From the NCBI GenBank assembly GCA_024693505.1, contig JAILKU010000100.1:1-34944 (forward strand): a stretch of 34,944 bases of DNA. The letters run 5' to 3'. Below are positions 1 through 6,975 of the stretch, one piece after another. The position numbers were made by a program, and so were the translations under genes. Below the pieces are notes generated by a model. That model was given only the letters and a program-made list of their open reading frames with translations. It was not told where the DNA came from and ran no database searches. The stretch is from Bacteroidaceae bacterium. Its GTDB lineage: Bacteria; Bacteroidota; Bacteroidia; Bacteroidales; Bacteroidaceae. Within the stretch, counting starts at the first letter, position 1. Every line of letters starts with the position of its first letter.

Positions 1-8
1 AAATGTTG

Positions 9-16
9 TAACTTTG
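9..16 (+). promoter_or_regulatory. Bacteroidetes -7 promoter element for the first FAS1 gene
   Basis: TAACTTTG matches the Bacteroidetes primary sigma factor -7 consensus TAnnTTTG and lies 17 bp before the ATG at 34. The -33 region falls outside or at the very edge of the window. An in-frame TTG at 25 lies around the expected transcription start, so ATG 34 is the better start. Confidence 0.6.
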
Positions 17-33
17 CAACAAAGTTGCAAAAT

Positions 34-2079
34 ATGAAGAGAATTGTTCTGTTTTTTCTGACAATGACCATCCTTCTCGGCTGTTCGGAGGACGTCAATA
101 CCTCGGCCCGGTACGTCTTCACGGACAGGACGATCTGGGACTACCTCAGCAGTCACGAGCAGTACAGCCAGTACTGCAGCCTGCTTGAGAAGACGCCGGC
201 CAGCGAACTGACGCTGACCACCATCCGCCAGCTGCTCTCGGCTCGCGGCCATTACACGGTCTTTGCGCCCACCAATGAAGCGCTGCAGGCGTTCCTGGAC
301 TCTCTGGCTGCTCAAGGCAAGATCAGTCAGCCCTCGTGGGACGGCTTCGATTCGGAGCATGCGCGCGACTCTGTGCAGAGGCTTGTGGTCTTCAACAGCA
401 TCATCGACAGCGGCGACAACCTGGATGCCCTCATGACCTACGATTTCACGACCACTCAGGACGGAGAGATCATCATTCCCAATATGTCAGAACATAAGCT
501 GGTCGTGCACTATGCCTCTCCGGACAACCCGTCCGACATCACGGTGAATGGCTGTCCCATTGACGAGAACAACAGGGACATTCCGCTCACGAACGGCGTC
601 ATCCATTGTGTGCACAAGCCTGTGCTCAGCAGCGAGAATACGCTGGGCGACTGGCTTCAGAGGCAGGTCAGGGAGAAGCGTCCCGGCTTCTACGTCTCCT
701 CTATGCTCGTCCTTGCGACGGGACTCAAGGACACCCTCAACGCCGTCAGGGATGAGCGTTACGAGAACATGAAGAACCGGGGCATGTTCGACCATCTGGG
801 CAATTACCCCAAGCACCGCAAGTACGGCTACACCTTCTTCGCCGAGACGGACGAGCTGTGGAGCCGGACCTTGGGCAAGCCGGCCTTGGAGATTACGGTG
901 AGCGACGTGGTCCGTTATCTGGCCGACCTGAATGTGTATCCAGAGGCGAAGAACGACGGGAACTATGCGGACAAGGACAACATGCTGAACCGCTTCGTCA
1001 CCTATCATCTACTGAACAGGCGCCTGGCCAAGGGCTATCTGGTGAACCACTACAACGAGTTCGGATACGACATCAATACGGGCTCACTGGGCGTGCCCAA
1101 GATGCAGTATTACTATACGATGGGTCACCGTCGCCTGATGAAGATCTATGAGAGTGCCGAGTCGGAGGGCGTCTATCTCAACCGCTGCACCGTACTGGAC
1201 AATGCCCGCCGGGGAACTAACCACGAGCTGTACTGCGAGCCGGGCAAGGAGGGCGTGCTCGTCGGAGAACCGGACGTTGAGGGAGAGAACAACCTGGTCA
1301 ATGCGATGGTCTATCCGGTCGGTGAGTTCCTGCTCTATGACCGGGCTACGCGGGAAAACCTGGGCAAGGAGCGTATGCGGTTCGACGTAGCTTCCATCTC
1401 GCCGGAACTGACCAACTGCGACATCCGCATGAACGAGCTCATGGACGACGCCCACATGAACTACACGATCCCCGCAGACAAGGACTATCCCTTCCTGATA
1501 GACATCAAGGTTAACGAGGGTACGTCATATCTGGGCTATCATACCTGCCGCATGACGGGGTGGATGGACTTCGAAGGCGATGAAGTGAAGTTCGAGGGCT
1601 ACGGCGACTGTACGATTACCCTGCCTCCCGTCCCCACCGAGGATATGTATGAGTTGCGCTACCGCGTCTCGTGCCAGACGTTCTTCGGCATGCACCAGAT
1701 ATATTTCGGCACCGATCCGGAGAAGATGCATGTTGTGGGCATCCCCATCGACCTGCGCCGCACCAATACCAGTGTGGGGTGGGAGGTAGAGACCGACGAC
1801 GAAGACTACAATGCCGAACTGGAGAAGCGTATGCGCAACCATGACGCCATGCCCGGAGTGAAGTCGCATAGCGGGATGCCTGGTTCCAGCTGGACTGAGC
1901 GCGATGACCCTATCTCGTCGCGCCGTATCCTCGTCAGGGAGCGGATGAGCCCCGATAAGACTTATTACCTCCGCATGAAGCTCTGCCTCGACTATGAGGT
2001 CTGCCTCTTTATGGACTATCTGGAACTATGCCCCAAGTCGGTGTATGACAATCCCGAGAGGCCCGAAGACCCGTGGTAA
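34..2079 (+). CDS. FAS1 (fasciclin) domain surface lipoprotein
   Basis: A 681-residue predicted lipoprotein. The start is placed at ATG 34 (MKRIVLFF), giving a short hydrophobic signal peptide and lipobox LLGC. Two FAS1-like repeats are visible, with the hallmark segments YTVFAPTNEA (about residue 75) and YTFFAETDEL (about 270). The C-terminal third (about 400-681) is a separate beta-rich region ending NPERPEDPW. FAS1 domains are known as adhesion or ligand-binding modules, and in Bacteroidetes such lipoproteins often accompany surface glycan systems; no SusC/SusD pair is visible here, though one could lie to the left. It is a paralogue of 26562-28658, sharing DESARYVF-like and YDNPERPED-like ends. 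Family call is firm; function is unknown. Confidence 0.85.
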   Translation: MKRIVLFFLTMTILLGCSEDVNTSARYVFTDRTIWDYLSSHEQYSQYCSLLEKTPASELTLTTIRQLLSARGHYTVFAPTNEALQAFLDSLAAQGKISQPSWDGFDSEHARDSVQRLVVFNSIIDSGDNLDALMTYDFTTTQDGEIIIPNMSEHKLVVHYASPDNPSDITVNGCPIDENNRDIPLTNGVIHCVHKPVLSSENTLGDWLQRQVREKRPGFYVSSMLVLATGLKDTLNAVRDERYENMKNRGMFDHLGNYPKHRKYGYTFFAETDELWSRTLGKPALEITVSDVVRYLADLNVYPEAKNDGNYADKDNMLNRFVTYHLLNRRLAKGYLVNHYNEFGYDINTGSLGVPKMQYYYTMGHRRLMKIYESAESEGVYLNRCTVLDNARRGTNHELYCEPGKEGVLVGEPDVEGENNLVNAMVYPVGEFLLYDRATRENLGKERMRFDVASISPELTNCDIRMNELMDDAHMNYTIPADKDYPFLIDIKVNEGTSYLGYHTCRMTGWMDFEGDEVKFEGYGDCTITLPPVPTEDMYELRYRVSCQTFFGMHQIYFGTDPEKMHVVGIPIDLRRTNTSVGWEVETDDEDYNAELEKRMRNHDAMPGVKSHSGMPGSSWTERDDPISSRRILVRERMSPDKTYYLRMKLCLDYEVCLFMDYLELCPKSVYDNPERPEDPW

Positions 2080-2097
2080 AAGAGGAGGGGAGATTTA

Positions 2098-2193
2098 AAT
2101 TCAAAATTGACCTTCGGTCGACTCCTGTCACGACTCGGCATAGCTGGAACAAGTTCCGCTCTGCTCTCGCTGCTCCAGGAGTTCAAAATTGGG
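2098..2193. repeat. Dispersed intergenic repeat, copy A
   Basis: Begins with TTCAAAATTGACC, continues through GACTCCTG, and closes with CAGGAGTTCAAAATTG. The CTCCTG and CAGGAG segments are inverted, while TTCAAAATTG appears at both ends in the same orientation. Related copies lie at 2261-2355 and 6861-6975. Together with copy B and the hairpin at 2376 it occupies most of the 369-bp gene-free gap 2080-2448. Confidence 0.7.
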
Positions 2194-2218
2194 CTAACAC
2201 CTCTGCGTTTCAATGAGA

Positions 2219-2256
2219 AATTTTTGCAAATTTGCAAATTTGCATTTTTGCATTTG
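2219..2256. repeat. TTTGCAAA-type short tandem repeat
   Basis: An A/T-rich run built from TTTGCAAA and TTTTTGCAT units, locally palindromic (ATTTGCAAAT). It bridges copies A and B of the dispersed repeat. No gene or promoter is evident in it. Confidence 0.5.
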
Positions 2257-2260
2257 GTTC

Positions 2261-2355
2261 AAATTCAAAATTGACCTTTAGTCTACTCCTGTCATGACTG
2301 ATTGCATCGAGCCTGCTCACGCTCGGCATACGGAAAGCAAACTTTCGTCTTGGTT
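2261..2355. repeat. Dispersed intergenic repeat, copy B
   Basis: Starts AAATTCAAAATTGACC and continues through CTACTCCTGTCATGACT, closely matching the first half of copy A at 2098. The second half diverges (GAGCCTGCTCACGCTCGG). Non-coding by appearance. Confidence 0.6.
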
Positions 2356-2375
2356 AGAGAATAGACACAGCGCCA

Positions 2376-2416
2376 GCCCATTCCCCGCCCCTATAAGGGT
2401 AGGGGTAGGGGTGGGC
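2376..2416. terminator. Long C/G hairpin between convergent genes
   Basis: A left arm beginning GCCCA and ending CCCCTA pairs with a right arm running TAGGGG to TGGGC, about 17 bp with small mismatches around a short TAAGGG loop. It lies 33 bp beyond the purU stop and downstream of the FAS1 gene, where a bidirectional terminator is expected. No clear U-run follows, so termination is inferred. Confidence 0.4.
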
Positions 2417-2417
2417 C

Positions 2418-2453
2418 GTTATCGTTTTCGTCTTCGTTAGCGTTGACGTTAGC
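2418..2453. repeat. Hexanucleotide tandem repeat overlapping the purU stop
   Basis: Six consecutive 6-bp units: GTTATC, GTTTTC, GTCTTC, GTTAGC, GTTGAC, GTTAGC. The last unit contributes the purU stop codon (TAA on the minus strand), so the tract abuts and slightly overlaps the gene end. Confidence 0.65.
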
Positions 2454-3312
2454 TAAAGATAACAGTTTTGTTCTTGAAGGTGAGGATCTTGCGCTCGATG
2501 TGCTTGCTTACTGCGCGCGAGAGGACGATCTTCTCCAGGTCCTTTCCCTTCAGGGCGAGGCTCTCGGGTGTGTCCTTATGACTGATGCGGGCCACGTCCT
2601 GCTCGATGATCGGTCCGGCGTCCAGTTCGGCCGTGACGTAGTGACTGGTGGCGCCGATGATCTTCACGCCCCGCTCCCATGCCTGATGGTAGGGCTTGGC
2701 GCCCACGAAGGCAGGCAGGAAGGAGTGGTGGATGTTGATGATATGGTGCGGATAGGCGGCTATCATCTCATCGCTGATAATCTGCATGTAGCGGGCCAGC
2801 ACGATGAAGGTCACCCTCTCGCGGCGCAGCAGTTCCATCTCGGCTGCTTCCACCTCGGCCTTGTTGGAGTGGTCCTTGTGGATAGACCAGACATGGTAGG
2901 GGATGTCGAACTGCTCGGCTACGTAGCGCAGGTCTTCGTGATTGGAGACGATGCAGGGGATGTCCACGTTCCATTCCCCGGCCTTGTAGCGTGCCAGCAG
3001 GTCGTAGAGGCAGTGGCTCATGCGGCTGACGAAGATGGCCATTCGCGGCCGCTCGTCGGAGAAGTAGAGGTTGAACGTCATGTGGTAGCGCTGTGCATAG
3101 AGCGTCGTGAGATACTCCTTGATCTTCTCCTTCGGCACGAGGAAGCGCTCCAGTTCCCATTCTATCCTCATGAAGAACATGTTGTCCTCGTGGTCGACGT
3201 ACTGGTCGAGATAGACGATGTTTCCAGCGTTGTCGGTGATGAACTTGGTGATCTCGGAGATGATGCCCGGCTGGTCGGGGCAGTACAGCAGAAGTATGGC
3301 TGTCGGTTTCAT
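2449..3312 (-). CDS. purU: Formyltetrahydrofolate deformylase PurU
   Basis: 287 residues, the usual PurU length. The enzyme hydrolyses 10-formyltetrahydrofolate to formate and tetrahydrofolate in the cytosol, supplying formate for purine synthesis and balancing one-carbon pools. The N-terminal 80 or so residues form an ACT-type regulatory domain (LLYCPDQPGIISEITKF). The formyltransferase domain follows, with the catalytic segment NIHHSFLPAFVGAKPYHQA and then ATSHYVTAELDAGPIIEQD, supplying the Asn, His and Asp triad typical of the family. The start is set at ATG 3312 (MKPTAILL), since sequence further upstream reads as low-complexity, non-family peptide. It follows the hydrolase gene by 43 bp and could be co-transcribed with it, although the functions are unrelated. 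Confidence 0.93.
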   Translation of the reverse strand: MKPTAILLLYCPDQPGIISEITKFITDNAGNIVYLDQYVDHEDNMFFMRIEWELERFLVPKEKIKEYLTTLYAQRYHMTFNLYFSDERPRMAIFVSRMSHCLYDLLARYKAGEWNVDIPCIVSNHEDLRYVAEQFDIPYHVWSIHKDHSNKAEVEAAEMELLRRERVTFIVLARYMQIISDEMIAAYPHHIINIHHSFLPAFVGAKPYHQAWERGVKIIGATSHYVTAELDAGPIIEQDVARISHKDTPESLALKGKDLEKIVLSRAVSKHIERKILTFKNKTVIFS

Positions 3313-3355
3313 ATATTTTCTTTTCTCTTGTGAAATGTATTCGGTGTATAGGCTT

Positions 3356-5368
3356 TTACCTGCTCCATTCGAAGCGATACCTGAAGCGTCGGTTGGGGGC
3401 TGTGTCGCCCGTGGTGGCCAGGGAGATGATGTCGCTGCCCTGGGCATGGTCCGACCACTTGAAGTCCAGGGAAAGCTCGTTGCCTGTCAGTCCCAGCGCC
3501 TTGCGCGGGATGGCGAGCTCCGCCTGGTTGCCCTGCCAGCTGATGAGTGCAAACTCATCCCCCGGATTGCCTCCGAGGGTGCCCAAGCATTCAGAAGGAC
3601 GGCCGTCGGCCCTGTTCCTCCGGATATAGCATTGGCTGCGGTCGTGCTTGTTTATGCCGCCAACCTCCATGTCGAAGCCCTGCCAACCCGTCTGATGGTT
3701 TCCGTCTGCGTCGATGAAGAGGGTCATCCACCCTGTGTCCAGCAAGGCATCCTGGCCCTGATACTGAGGCTCGGTGAGCGGCTCGGCCGTCCGGACATAG
3801 AAATAGAGGTTTGCCTTATCGACGGCAACGCGGCACTCCACGATATCGTTCCGTCCGCTCTGGTCGGTGTAGTGAAGGTCGCCATATCCGTCGTGGTCGC
3901 GATGGATGACGTCGCCCCGAGTATCCCGATAGACGGGTGTCACGGCCTGCCAGTCCTTGAAGTCTCCGTCGATGCGGATGCTGGTGTAGCCTTTGGCCTT
4001 GGGCAGTTCGCTGACACCCTTATAGCGGCGTATGTTCTGCACCATCTGCATGTAGTAGTTGTCCGTGAAGCCTCCCTTCATCGGGGCAATGGTGCGGCAG
4101 AACTCGGCATTGTACTGATCGACGAAATAGAATGGATTCTCGCGCCCGAGGAAGGTGGTAGGCCCGGGCAGCTGTCCGCTGGGGTCGATGCCGCTCTTGT
4201 AGCGTCCGGCCGTCCACTCGTTCCAGTCGTTCAGATAGACGAAGTCGGGGTCCACCTCGAGGCATTCCTCCCACCGGTCCTGGAAGTAGATGCCGTACTG
4301 AACGGGATCGTCCTTCTCCTCCTTCAGCCAGGGCACGTAGGCCCTACGGGGCATATCGGTCTCGTCCAGCTTGGGCTCGCCTCCCTGGCGCGTCCAAGAC
4401 TTGCCGATGACAGAGACGGGATGCTGGGCGGGCGTTACGGCGAACTCCTCGAGCCGTCCGTTGTGTCTGGAGCAGAGTTCCTGCGGGGTCAAGGCTGCTA
4501 CGCGATCATCGCCCAGGTCGAGGCCGAACGACCAGTTGTCCTCCGTACCGACGAAGCGCTTGCCGCCCCATTCGTAGTAGCCCCACCACATATTGCGCAG
4601 GGTGAAGAACTGCTTCACCTCGGGCGAGTAGTCATTCTTGTCCATGCCGCCGCCAGTATGATTGGCGTCCACATCGGGGTTGGCATTATAGAGCAGGAGC
4701 GGCTTCCCCTGCCAGATGAACCAAGAGTCGCGGTACTTGCCGGTCTTGTAATAGCGGTCGTAGAGCTGTTGCACCACATTCGTTACGGGGCCGTTGAAGG
4801 CCCAGAAGCAGAACTGCGGCACATCGTTGCCCAGGCGGCGCATCTCGTCCATCTCCTGGAAGATCACCTCCCATTCGTCCCAATAGTGAACTGCGTTCGT
4901 GACGTCCAGGATGAGAACGTCAACGCCAGCATCGGCGAGCATACTCAGGTCGTGGCGCACGACATACCTGTCCCTGGAAAGAAAGTAGCCATATTCGGGC
5001 TCTCCCCAGTGATAGCTGCCTTTTGTCCATTGCTTGTTGTCCCACTCCATCCTGGCCTTCGGATCGGCCTGCAGGACGCGTGTCACATCGGCCAGGTAGG
5101 GCTTCCCGTCATGCAGGTTCTGGGTGTGCCAGGTGATGTAGAAGATGCCGACGGTACGTGGCTTGTCTGTCTTCAGCGCATAGTCCTTGCCGGTGGGCAT
5201 TACGCGTCCCAGCGCATCGGTGGCCACCCACGTATCGGCCATCAGATTGCTCTTGTCGCCCTCGGCATGGAGGGCAGGGATGCACAGTCCTATTGCGGCA
5301 AGCAAGTTAAAGACAAGGCGGAGGACCCTGCGGTCCCCGCCTGTGCGAAGTGTAGCATTGGATTCCAT
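3356..5368 (-). CDS. Secreted GH71/GH99-like glycoside hydrolase with C-terminal CBM9-like domain
   Basis: A 670-residue protein with an N-terminal signal peptide (hydrophobic stretch about 15-35, ending ALHA). Residues about 50-420 resemble the TIM-barrel region of GH71/GH99-type proteins: VGIFYITWHTQN starts the barrel, LADAGVDVLILDVTNA gives a strand with acidic end, and YLNDWNEW carries a tryptophan-flanked glutamate common in this clan. Residues about 450-670 (IRIDGDFKDW, LYFYVRTAEPL, MTLFIDADGN) look like a CBM9 or DOMON-type beta-sandwich that could bind sugar. Substrate is not deducible. Its ATG lies 8 bp after the stop of the TIM-barrel gene at 5377, so the two form an operon. The exact GH family is tentative; the secreted hydrolase call is stronger. 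Confidence 0.7.
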   Translation of the reverse strand: MESNATLRTGGDRRVLRLVFNLLAAIGLCIPALHAEGDKSNLMADTWVATDALGRVMPTGKDYALKTDKPRTVGIFYITWHTQNLHDGKPYLADVTRVLQADPKARMEWDNKQWTKGSYHWGEPEYGYFLSRDRYVVRHDLSMLADAGVDVLILDVTNAVHYWDEWEVIFQEMDEMRRLGNDVPQFCFWAFNGPVTNVVQQLYDRYYKTGKYRDSWFIWQGKPLLLYNANPDVDANHTGGGMDKNDYSPEVKQFFTLRNMWWGYYEWGGKRFVGTEDNWSFGLDLGDDRVAALTPQELCSRHNGRLEEFAVTPAQHPVSVIGKSWTRQGGEPKLDETDMPRRAYVPWLKEEKDDPVQYGIYFQDRWEECLEVDPDFVYLNDWNEWTAGRYKSGIDPSGQLPGPTTFLGRENPFYFVDQYNAEFCRTIAPMKGGFTDNYYMQMVQNIRRYKGVSELPKAKGYTSIRIDGDFKDWQAVTPVYRDTRGDVIHRDHDGYGDLHYTDQSGRNDIVECRVAVDKANLYFYVRTAEPLTEPQYQGQDALLDTGWMTLFIDADGNHQTGWQGFDMEVGGINKHDRSQCYIRRNRADGRPSECLGTLGGNPGDEFALISWQGNQAELAIPRKALGLTGNELSLDFKWSDHAQGSDIISLATTGDTAPNRRFRYRFEWSR

Positions 5369-5376
5369 CCGAACAG

Positions 5377-6258
5377 TTATTTCACAGCTGCGCAGACACC
5401 GCGGAAGTAGCCTATGCTTTCGCGAATCTCCTCGAAGGGATTGGTCATATTCTTTTCGTATTCAAGGCTTACCGACCCCGTATATTTCACCTTGCGCATG
5501 ATACGTACATATTCGGGGAAGTCGATGACGCCGCGCCCCACCTCAACAGAGCCGTTGGCTTTCGTGGTGCCGGTGACGTCTTTCATGTGCATGTCGAAGA
5601 CGCGGGTGTGATAGCGTTTCAGGTCCTTGAGCGAGTCGGAGCCGTAGCGCAGGTTGTGACCGATGTCGAGGCACATTCCCATCCGGGGGTCGCGGTCCTT
5701 CACCTTTTCCCAAATCGTGGTGGCGTCGGGATAGAGGTCGGGCATGTCGGGTCCGTGGAGGTGGATGGCGAGCCGGATGTCGTACTGCTTCACCTTTGTC
5801 TCCACATAGTCGAGCAGGTCATAGTTGGGAACGCCCACCAGCAGATTCACTCCTACGCGCTTTGCATAGTCGAAAGCACGGTCCACATCGGCCTCGCTCC
5901 TCATGTAGATAGGACCAACGCCATAGCCGGTTACACCGTGAGCGGCCAGTTTATTGTGGAAGGCTGCAATCTGCTCGGCGTTGCTGTTCAGGGGCAGGTG
6001 GAAGTCTTTAATGCAGAGGTAGTGTACGTCGAGTTTCTGCATGAACTCCAGCGTGGTGTCGATGTCGAACTTCACGAAGGTGTAGCCGGCCATACCCAGA
6101 TGGAAAGGCTCCTGAGGGGCTGGCTTCTTCAGCGTAGAGTTCTTCTGGTCGTTCTTCTGCTCGGCTGCTGCAGCAGCAGCGGCGGCTTGTACGCTCTCGG
6201 GTACGCTCAGTACAACAGCACTGGCCAAGCCCGTCTTCATAAAATCTCTTCTGTTCAT
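5377..6258 (-). CDS. Exported sugar phosphate isomerase/epimerase-like TIM-barrel protein
   Basis: 293 residues. The N terminus (NRRDFMKTGLASAVVLS) is a twin-arginine-type signal, followed by a run of eight alanines. The body matches the xylose-isomerase-like AP endonuclease-type TIM barrel: LGMAGYTFVKF at strand 1, VHYLCIKDFHLP, GMCLDIGHNLRYG and the metal-site-like FDMHMKDVTG and SVEVGRGVIDF, ending SLEYEKN. Such proteins isomerise or epimerise sugars using a divalent metal and in Bacteroidetes often accompany exported Gfo/Idh/MocA oxidoreductases. Here it is directly coupled to the secreted hydrolase gene. Substrate unknown. Confidence 0.82.
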   Translation of the reverse strand: MNRRDFMKTGLASAVVLSVPESVQAAAAAAAAEQKNDQKNSTLKKPAPQEPFHLGMAGYTFVKFDIDTTLEFMQKLDVHYLCIKDFHLPLNSNAEQIAAFHNKLAAHGVTGYGVGPIYMRSEADVDRAFDYAKRVGVNLLVGVPNYDLLDYVETKVKQYDIRLAIHLHGPDMPDLYPDATTIWEKVKDRDPRMGMCLDIGHNLRYGSDSLKDLKRYHTRVFDMHMKDVTGTTKANGSVEVGRGVIDFPEYVRIMRKVKYTGSVSLEYEKNMTNPFEEIRESIGYFRGVCAAVK

Positions 6259-6315
6259 TGTGGCTTTTGTTTTGAGGTTAACTATATATTTTGTGTATTG
6301 TCATTCTCTCGCGGC

Positions 6316-6822
6316 TCATCTGGTTTCCCATATCTCTTCCACCGCCTTGCGCTTTTTCGCGGTCTTTTCCCCAGCGGGATATCCCAGTGGGATCAGGGCC
6401 GATGCCTCAAATCCTTGGGGTAGGGGAAACGTCTGAGCCAGTAGCGGGGCATCGAAGTTGCAAACCCAGCAGGAACCCAATCCGATCTCGGCAGCGGCAA
6501 GTACCAGGTGCTCAACGGCAATGGCGATGTCGATGTCGGCATGATTCTTGCCGTCGCAAGGCCTTACCCATGCTTCATCGCGTTGCTGACAGCACACGAC
6601 GATTGCCGGTGCATTCTTAATCCATTCACGGTTGTAGCATCGGTGCAAAACAGCCAGCTGGGTTGCATCGGTAACCAGGACAAACTTCCAGGGTTGGCGG
6701 TTTACGGCACTGGGTGCCAGGCTGACGCACTCCCTGATGTATTTCAACTTCTCGTCCTCGATGGGCTTTGTCTCATAGGCGCGGCAACTATAGCGCGCCT
6801 CGCATAGTTCTTTGAAGTTCAT
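6316..6822 (-). CDS. Nitroreductase family flavoprotein
   Basis: 168 residues, a short single-domain nitroreductase-fold protein. These cytosolic enzymes bind FMN and use NAD(P)H to reduce nitro compounds, quinones or flavins. The N terminus ARYSCRAYETKPI is the typical FMN phosphate-binding RxSxRxF/Y motif, LAPSAVNRQPWKFVLV is the conserved SxxNxQPW motif, and HLVLAAAEIGLGSCWVCNFD is the central helix and glycine-rich segment. The end KRKAVEEIWETR is complete. The start codon lies 10 bp beyond a 7-nt tandem repeat. No partner suggests a specific substrate. Confidence 0.9.
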   Translation of the reverse strand: MNFKELCEARYSCRAYETKPIEDEKLKYIRECVSLAPSAVNRQPWKFVLVTDATQLAVLHRCYNREWIKNAPAIVVCCQQRDEAWVRPCDGKNHADIDIAIAVEHLVLAAAEIGLGSCWVCNFDAPLLAQTFPLPQGFEASALIPLGYPAGEKTAKKRKAVEEIWETR

Positions 6823-6832
6823 CTTCTTTTTA

Positions 6833-6867
6833 ATTCATAATTCACAATTCATAATTCATAATTGAGC
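6833..6867. repeat. Heptanucleotide tandem repeat upstream of the nitroreductase
   Basis: Five 7-bp units read on the plus strand as ATTCATA, ATTCACA, ATTCATA, ATTCATA, ATTGAGC. They lie directly upstream of the nitroreductase start at 6822 and would form its 5' leader. The last unit merges into the dispersed repeat beginning at 6861. Confidence 0.75.
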
Positions 6868-6975
6868 TGCGCTCGACTTCCTTCGCGACTTGGCCAAATG
6901 AAAGCGGGCTTTCAATGGCTCTCGCTGCTTCAGGAGTTCATAATTGAGCTTTGGTCTACTCCTGTCGCGACTTGG
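6861..6975. repeat. Dispersed intergenic repeat, copies C and D
   Basis: Copy C opens ATTGAGCTGCGCTCGACTTC and ends CAGGAGTTCATAATTGAGC; copy D follows at 6942 with TTGAGCTTTGGTCTACTCCT. Both share the TCGACTCCTG/TCTACTCCTG and CAGGAGTTCA cores of copies A and B near 2100-2350. The right part forms the 3' end of the helicase gene. Confidence 0.65.

Noticed and set aside
3218..5410. 730-codon open frame on the plus strand
   Set aside because: Antisense to purU and the hydrolase gene; its translation is a Val/Ala/His-rich shadow with no family motifs, a common result of GC-rich coding strands.
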